From contig NW_003314261.1 of assembly GCF_000143415.4 (NCBI RefSeq), positions 971,325-1,035,324 of the forward strand: a stretch of 64,000 nt of DNA, read 5' to 3'. Shown here piece by piece: positions 56,943-64,000 of the stretch. The first letter of the stretch is position 1. Each line of letters starts with the position of its first letter. This stretch comes from Selaginella moellendorffii (lineage: Eukaryota > Streptophyta > Lycopodiopsida > Selaginellales > Selaginellaceae). The notes beneath the pieces were generated by a model, which worked only from the letters and a program-made list of their open reading frames with translations, did no database searches and had not been told where the DNA came from. The translations under genes and the position numbers were made by a program.

Positions 56943-58325
56943 ACTCTACACCTATGCCTTTGCTAAGATGCTCTTTGACATTTGCATGTAAAATTTTATT
57001 TTCTTTTGATGATTGACAACGAATAAAAACCTTGATTGGACGAGTATCCCCACTTGTAGTAGGATGATGTGCTGTAATCTTGGCCCTAGATGATAGATCA
57101 AATTCAAAGAAATTGACATACTCCTTAATGACTTAGTCAACCACTACAACATAAAAACCGTAAGAGGGATTTGAAAAGGGAGTAAAAGATGGAAACATAG
57201 AAGGAAGTAATAAGGAGATAAAAATGATGGAAGTAAAGGGACAAAAAAGAACAAAAGTGAGAGGAATGAAATAAATATAAGGAAGTATGAGATAAGGGGG
57301 AGAAGCCTCAAAGTTATACTTTAAGTTATATCTTTAAGTTGGCTTAAAGAGAAAGAGATAAGTGCTACATGTGGTATCAGAGAAAATGACATGGCTACTT
57401 AAAATATAATATACCCTTGAGCAACGTATATTCTTACCCCTAAAATTGAAATCATACATATAGTTCCCCTTAGCTCAGTAAGGGTTGTTAGTCAATAGTT
57501 AATAATCAATAAGGACATTGACATCTTTAAAGGGGGGGGTGAGTGTAGCATATGTGATCATAGGATGAGATTTAGATATATTGTCACCTTGGAACCTTGG
57601 GGGATAAATGGGGATAAAATAGCCACTAAAAGCTTTTTCATCAAACAATTACCTCTTTTTCAATTGGCTTAAGAAGAGAAAGATAGGATGCACTATAGCA
57701 CTAAGATGTTGTTGGTGCTAAGATCTCCACCCAAGAAATGGAGATTACTAATTTAAAAAATGTCGACAATGCTGATAAATATGACCAACTTCATCACATA
57801 CCTAGCAATAGACATCATAGCCATCACCACATCTTTGGCTTTGTCCTTGAACTCAAATAGCAATAGCATGAATCTCTATTAGAACATGATTATCTCCCAC
57901 AAGAAGTAGAGCTAAAGGACATGCAATAAAAAGTGGAAGAGATGATATCTCATAACGTTATACTAAGTGAAGACCATCACCAACGGTGGCTAGAGCAAGT
58001 GCATACACAAGTCCAACAAAATCTTGATAAAGTGTTATCCACAACATTTATAACTTGATCTGCTATGATATATCTAACTCCGCATGAAAATAAGTTAAGC
58101 ACCAAAAGCTAAATCTAAACCAAAATCTTAAATCCAAGCACTCTTTAAAGACTATCAAAATTACACTTCATCTCCACAAATGTGGGTGCATGGAATATAA
58201 AAATGTGCATATCAATTAGCCCAAAACCCTAGCTTATATATAAGAGCGGTCCAGATTGAAAATAATTAAACAGCTCTACACTAATATTAGTATATGGCAT
58301 TATAACTGTAACTTCTAATTCTAGA
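56943..58325 (-). mobile_element. Ty3/gypsy fragment D (same family as B)
   Basis: The minus strand carries an RT-start piece (57140-56952, parallel to 35595-35395 in B), gag pieces (57.7-58.05 kb) and an LTR at about 58175-58325. The remainder of pol is missing. Strongly decayed. Confidence 0.65.
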
Positions 58326-58839
58326 AACTACTCAATCAATATTTTATTGTATAGGTCGCATTAGAAATTAGAATTTTTCTAATTTATGGTTAACTATGTT
58401 GACTAGCATTGACTTGAGCTAAATTAAGCTCAACTAATGAGCTCAACTCAAGTTTGGACCATCCCCATTGGTGAATATTGCATTAGTGAGTGTTAAATGT
58501 TGGGATGTTTAGGCCACCCTATAATGTAATATGAGAGCTATGAGAGTCATGGTTTTTTTCAAAAGTTTAGTTCATTATATGTAAAGTAGAGAATCTTATA
58601 TTTTTTAGCATGATAGTATTCTAGCATGTATAAAGACATTATTATATATAATTATAATACCAATGGTTGTGACACTATTATAATTCTAAAGTCCCATTTT
58701 CAAGACTAAAATCTAGACTTCCAAGAATCTGTGTATTGTTAGTGCCATAATAAAAATTCATTCCCTAGAGTTCTTTTTAGTATAAATATTGACAAAGGAT
58801 GTTTTCATCATTCAAAATTCAATTTATTTAGAGTATAGA
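58326..58839. other. AT-rich, no recognisable gene
   Basis: No feature recognised. Confidence 0.5.
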
Positions 58840-59560
58840 AATGGCTAGGGAGAATTTTATTGTTACTCACACTTGGCCTTCATGCATCTCATATAAGTCT
58901 CCACCTCCATCTCCAACTTTTACCAACATTCTACCCTTCCTTCCACATAATAAATGTTGTGAGGATTTTCTTTTATGGCTTTAAGTCTTTTTTGGATAAT
59001 GTTTCAGATATTGTTACTAGAGATGAATTGCCTTATGTGCTTTAAGAGTAATAGTAGATGTTTCTTCAAGATTTTGCTCTAGATATGGCTAAATTGTTTT
59101 TGAAAGAATGAACATATATTATCTTTAGTGTTCTATATGCGATTTTTGGTAGAGTTGGTTTGGAAGGTGTACATATATGGATGTAGAAAAAAATTAAGAA
59201 AGAGTTAAGGATATGCAACCATTATCACTTTATAGTGAAGAAGAATATTTTGTTAGTAAATACTACATCCATAAGTGCTAGATATAGCATTTTTAAGCTG
59301 CCCCTCTAAAGTTATAACTAACTTCTTAAATTGTGATATTGTCCATCCTCTCTTGCTTCCCCCTCCCACAAAATAAATAAATAAAAATAAAAAATGATAT
59401 TAATTATAAATAGTATAGTTGCTATTATGAAATTTGATAGACTGACCTTGTAATTATCTCTGACACTGACACTATCAATGTTGCTATCTTTGACGTTGCC
59501 ACATGTGAATAACAACAATATTAAAACTCCCATCATCATCCACCTACAGAATATAAAGTG
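58840..59560 (+). repeat. Diverged direct repeat, copy 2
   Basis: Counterpart of 53070-53790; see the shared blocks given there. It ends where gypsy fragment E starts. Confidence 0.65.
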
Positions 59561-60029
59561 GATGATTTGGTGTTAGTCTAATTTTACAATGTATGGTTTA
59601 TATAAGAGGCTTCTTGCTTAGAGGAAGGGACTGTATCGAGTGTTGCGGCAAATTAAATTGCAAGTTTATGAGGTTTGGCATAACATCTAATAAATCGATC
59701 CTCTAGAAATTGTACAGCTAAAATGCTTTGTAGAAAGGGATTAAGAACAATTTGCACCACTTACAGATTTATCGATGCCTCCTCTTGATATTCTTTTAGA
59801 TCCCAGACCATCCATTAAAGAACCTTAACTGTCTTTCACCATTCCGAAAGGAAGGGATGATGTAAGGTTTAAGTTACGATACTGTATACTAATATTAGTA
59901 TAGTGGGATTTTGATAGTTATTAGATTGATTTCCATCTGAATTACTCATTTCTATATATAAGCTAAGGTTTTTTGTGTTAATATATATGCACATTTCTAT
60001 ATTCCATTTCCATATTCCATGCACTTACA
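59561..60029 (+). mobile_element. Ty3/gypsy fragment E: integrase tail plus 3' LTR
   Basis: Plus-strand remnants match the end of integrase in gypsy B (32.8-33.1 kb, reverse). The polypurine tract GAAAGGAAGGGATGA precedes an LTR at 59861-60029 (TGTAAGGTTT to GCACTTACA; the usual TGTGAG/CTCACA ends are mutated). Everything 5' of the integrase tail is missing. Confidence 0.7.
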
Positions 60030-60345
60030 GCTTGTGTTTTTAATATTATAAAAATATGCAATAATAACCTAAAATATATATAAATATATAAAATCAAAAT
60101 AAAATTTAAGTATGAATACATATTAAAAATGTAAATAGATTGTCAATTTTACTACCTCTTTTCATATTGAAATGAATCATATGTATAATATGGTATATAA
60201 ATGTTATAATAACTATAAATTTTATAAATATATTTTTAAGTTTAAAGTATTCACTAATTATTTTCTAGTTACTATGATTTTTTAAAATTTATCTACATAA
60301 ATGCTCAAGATATAGGACTAGATATATAATTAGAGTTTATAACCT
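60030..60345. repeat. AT-rich repeat related to 21.3 kb and 25.4-25.6 kb
   Basis: The first 45 bases resemble 21290-21330; 60130-60345 is the inverted counterpart of 25385-25640. Confidence 0.5.
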
Positions 60346-60829
60346 TGCTTTAGATATGCCAAATTACATAAATGTATTTCTAGATCATACACTATCCTCC
60401 CCTTCAAAAGATGAAAAAATGATGACAATAAATCTGATGGAATATCTAGTGCTTTTATTAGATTATAAACTACTATAAGAACTTGATGCTTCTTTGGAAC
60501 TAATAGCATAATTCTTAACATCCATGACTGAAACAAAACTTAAAACTATAGCATAAATAATAAATTAATTACAAATTCTCAATAAACCAATTGCTTCTTT
60601 ATATGCAGTTACTAAATGTTTGAACTAATCTTGAAGTTAGAACTTTGAACCTAATCAAGGGACTTTGAGAACCACTACAATTCACAAAACATCATTACAA
60701 CAAATAACATATCCCGTTTCTAAGTTTATTTGCTAGCCATCCTCTAAGGCCACCATTAACTTGGACTCATGACCATTAATAGAATTTTCCTTTGGTAAAC
60801 TTTTAAGACTTATGTTAACTTAAATTCTC

Positions 60830-61310
60830 TCTATTTATTCTTGTCCAACATTAGACATAAGAGGTTAGACTCACTTTATTCATCTTCCACATCTTATTTA
60901 TCCCCTTCTTGAATGAAAAAAAAAATTGAAACACCAACTCCGTTTAGGCTTACTATACTTATCCTCAATCTGCCATCTATGTTTAGTTTCACTCTACTAT
61001 TGCATTCGTTCAACCTCACTATGTCAGGGTTAGATGTTTAGTTATACTCATCCTCATTTCACAATCCATGTCATTTATATTTGCTTCACTATTGTATTCA
61101 CTTTATTAGGGTTGGACTCCTAAATAACACTCAACTTACACCAAATTGAAAATAAGAATCATAAAAATCACAAATGATTATTATATTAAAAAAAGGAAAT
61201 GTTGTAGATAAAGAAGAAACACTAAGAATATAAGAAGATGGCTCAAGCCAAAAAATAAGAAAATGTTGGGAAAGAGCATGATAAAGAGGTAAATGTTATA
61301 TCTTGTGTAT
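60830..61310 (-). repeat. Dispersed repeat, inverted copy of 22.3-23.4 kb
   Basis: See the entry at 22200-23430. Here the two blocks are adjacent, without the 600 bp that separate them in the other copy. Confidence 0.6.
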
Positions 61311-62794
61311 CATCCTAGATAGAGCAAAAGAAGAAAACTTAGGTGAAGTAGAGTTACTTTTAAGCTTAGGCATTCAAAGAAAAAAGACTTGACTTAGGCA
61401 ATATTTGTCATAGATAAGTGTAAAGCAATTAGGAATAGTTATAAAATCATGTAGTATATAAATAACACTTAAACGTGTTAGAAAACAACCCCCACTTACT
61501 ATTATATGCATTTATATTGAAATAACCATTTTTTTCCCACCTATAATTGTTTATACAATGTAGAGTTGAGAGAGTGATATATGTTTATCTTTCCTTATGC
61601 CTTTGGGGTTCAAAGTTGAATTCTTTTTTATTCTCTTTTCATTCTTCTTTTTTTCTTATCTTCTCTACATTCTTATCTTTGTGTTTTTATCACTATTTTG
61701 TAGGCAAGGGTAATAACACGAGTATAGGCAAACAAAGCCTTACTCACTTTTGGTGACCACGGTGGGATAAGTCATCACTTTTTGGCTTGAAAAACAGTTG
61801 AAAGAAAATCATTTATGAATTTCAAACATCCCTAGCACTAAGAATTACAAGTAGATCTCTTTAATGATTACAGAGGCCCTGAGCTTAGACAACATTGAGC
61901 AAAGAAGTTCTTTTTGTGACTACAGTGGCTTAGTGCTTAGATAACACAAGAAAGATAATTTTTCAATCATCATCTAAACTACAAAGCATGGGATGAGTTG
62001 AAATTAACACAAATTAGAGCTTGAAAAGATATGATTTAAGTCGACACTATTGTGCTAAACTTTGTTTTCTTTTGAAAAGCTACCTAAGCTATTTAGTTTG
62101 GCATATATTCCCAAGAAACTCAAGTTCAAATTATTTAGCCAGCAATTTCTTGAGAAAAATCCAAAAGAAGAAAAAATGAAGTTTGTTTAATGTGGAAAAC
62201 ATTTTTTAGCAACGTATCACAATTTTTCTAGGTATATATAAGTAGGAAAATTTAGCACTTATAACTCTTGTCTTCAACTCTAACTTAAAGAGAGCTAAAG
62301 TTAGTCTTAATGAAGAATAAATTGGGGAATTATTCACCTAAATTTTATAAAGCCTTGACAAAGGCAAAATCACAATTAGAATATTGTGCTGTCTCAAAGT
62401 TTTAATTTGATGTCCTTTAGCTTGGACAACTACTTAGACACGGTTTAAAAGTAGATTTATCCCGAATTTAAGTCTTCTATACATATTGTAAGAGCTTATG
62501 AAACTTGAATAAGACTCACAAGTTAAAAATTCAAAAACAATTATCACAAACCACTTTAATCGTTTGAACCTCTTTATGTTTAGTATACCTAGGCAAATTA
62601 ATCAAGGCTCATCTCTTATATATAGAGAGCTTACTTAGATTACAAATGCTACTCAGTGTGAAAAATGTCACTTTCCTATAAATTTTAAAAGCATTCATAT
62701 CACATCTAGCCTTATAGGGAGGAATTAAGGGCAATCACATGAAATGTGCCTTATATTCCTTGAACTGAGGCTTAGATAAAGAGCAAATATACAA
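61311..62794. other. AT-rich, no recognisable gene
   Basis: An open frame at 61547-61756 is hydrophobic low-complexity sequence (FSFHSSFFLIFSTFLSLCF) and is not called. Confidence 0.5.
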
Positions 62795-63193
62795 ATGAAT
62801 GGATGTGAAAATTTATATTTCAAACCAATTAAGCAATGTTTAATTATTAAGGGAAATACTTGTCACTCTATGCATGAAACACCTTTTGCAAGGTGTGAAC
62901 CACCCTTTGTGAAATGTGATCCACAGATGTACATACCTCCTTACATAAGAGAATTACCACCTAGTAAATATTTTCCATATAAGCAAAATTGTATAACTAC
63001 TTTAGTAAAAGTTATAGTTCAATTTCCACCTACATTTAAAACATACAAATCACCCTGTGTGCTAATTGAGTTTTTGTTAGATGAAGTAGTTAAGAGGCTT
63101 CACGCTATAAATATGGAACAAAGAGCTATAGAGATTGTTGTTAGGCATAGACATCAATCTTGGAGACACTACTACCATCGCTTTGATCTCTAA
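62795..63193 (+). CDS. Open frame of 132 codons, unknown
   Basis: An unusually long frame for such AT-rich DNA. It has spaced cysteines (ARCEPPFVKCDP), a Pro/Tyr-rich stretch (YIPPYIRELPPSKYFPY) and a basic His-rich end (VVRHRHQSWRHYYHRF). It could be a fragment of a retroelement gag or a degraded gene; no family is recognised. Confidence 0.3.
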   Translation: MNGCENLYFKPIKQCLIIKGNTCHSMHETPFARCEPPFVKCDPQMYIPPYIRELPPSKYFPYKQNCITTLVKVIVQFPPTFKTYKSPCVLIEFLLDEVVKRLHAINMEQRAIEIVVRHRHQSWRHYYHRFDL

Positions 63194-64000
63194 AGAACTA
63201 GAACAAGCTTAGAGATATTAAAAAACAAATTAAAAAAAGAAAGGGTTTTGTCTAAAGAGGTGAAATAACCTCAGATACTCCTAAAACTTCTGAAATACAT
63301 TGCAAAGTTTAAGAATTTATCATATAAATGAGCAAAGATTTATATTAACCATTATCACTCGTTGACATAGAGGCTAAAGAGAAATTTAACTTGAAAAGCA
63401 ATTTTTATTTAGATTTGAAGCAAAGTCTTCCATAAATTAACTATTATATGCTTGAAAAGCTACTTAACGTCATTCCACAAGCAAATTGATCTAGAATAAG
63501 ATATCATGCACTAAACAATTTGACCTTTATGTTGATTTTACAAGGCAATTTCATAGAATGGTCTCCACACCCTATTTAAATTAGTCCCTAGTATTGATCC
63601 ATTTAAAAATAGTTTGCCTCAAATTTGCCAAGAGCAATATGCTACTCTTTCTAATTCTACAGTTGTAAGGGCAAAATTGGTTGTAAGCTAGAGGGTAAGA
63701 CCCATTGTAAAGTACGCAAGCTACTTTAACTATCACATGCTAGAGACTTTGCAATGAATTAATCTTAACCACACTAGGCACAGGTAGAAAGGAAAGATCC
63801 TTCTATGCACACAGGTGGAGAGATTAAAAATTGACAACCCTTCATAGTCCTGATAGAAGTTAAATAAGGGAATTAGGGTAGATAAAATAAAAATGTTTAC
63901 CAACAATCCACCACAAGTATCAGAAGATGTATTTTTCTTATAAACCTACAAAAGTTGGTTTATCCCCACTCTGTGTGACTAGGCAAAAGTATAGAAAGCA
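63194..64000. other. AT-rich, no recognisable gene
   Basis: No feature recognised up to the window end. Confidence 0.5.

Overview
This is plant nuclear DNA, most likely from a lycophyte of the Selaginella type. The window carries psaF and a plastid ribosomal protein as nuclear genes with transit peptides, an ICE1/SCREAM-type bHLH gene, very short introns (mostly 32-60 nt), GC-rich genes in AT-rich surroundings, and many decayed Ty3/gypsy elements. The genus is inferred from these traits, not shown by a marker.

Layout. Positions 1-11.6 kb hold unusual accessory DNA: a minus-strand gene for an RNase-H-fold, transposase-like protein (DUF7869 type, cut by the window edge and by a 100-N gap), then a plus-strand gene or pseudogene (5.5-11.1 kb) with a ParB-like part, an acidic part and a HAD/FCP1-like phosphatase part. 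A 22-nt palindrome is scattered through this segment and sits inside at least five well-supported short introns. From 12 to 17 kb there is a 12-bp minisatellite, a 5S-rRNA-derived repeat, a dead LINE and a gypsy fragment. The conserved gene island runs from 17.7 to 32.3 kb: DDAH-like hydrolase (-), psaF (-), about 6 kb of AT-rich repeats, the ICE-like bHLH gene (+), PSRP6/cL38 (+) and a 12-exon plastid PPR/zinc-ribbon/coiled-coil gene (-).

From 32.5 to 40.3 kb two related gypsy elements lie head to head around a palindromic microsatellite. From 40.9 to 43.0 kb is a P-loop ATPase pseudogene broken by a 286-bp MITE that carries two copies of the same 22-nt palindrome. From 44.2 to 49.8 kb another gypsy element splits a small unknown gene, and its 5' LTR/PBS block is inverted. 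An intact four-exon gene of unknown function lies at 50.9-52.0 kb. The rest (52-64 kb) is AT-rich repeat DNA with remnants of gypsy elements, a kinase and possibly a methyltransferase.

Three housekeeping genes here serve the chloroplast (psaF, PSRP6 and the PPR gene). The most unusual signal is the intron-associated palindrome shared by the 1-11 kb segment and the MITE at 42 kb. In-frame stop codons, nearly all explicable as C-to-T changes, are common in the accessory genes and absent from the island genes, which suggests a silenced, methylated compartment.
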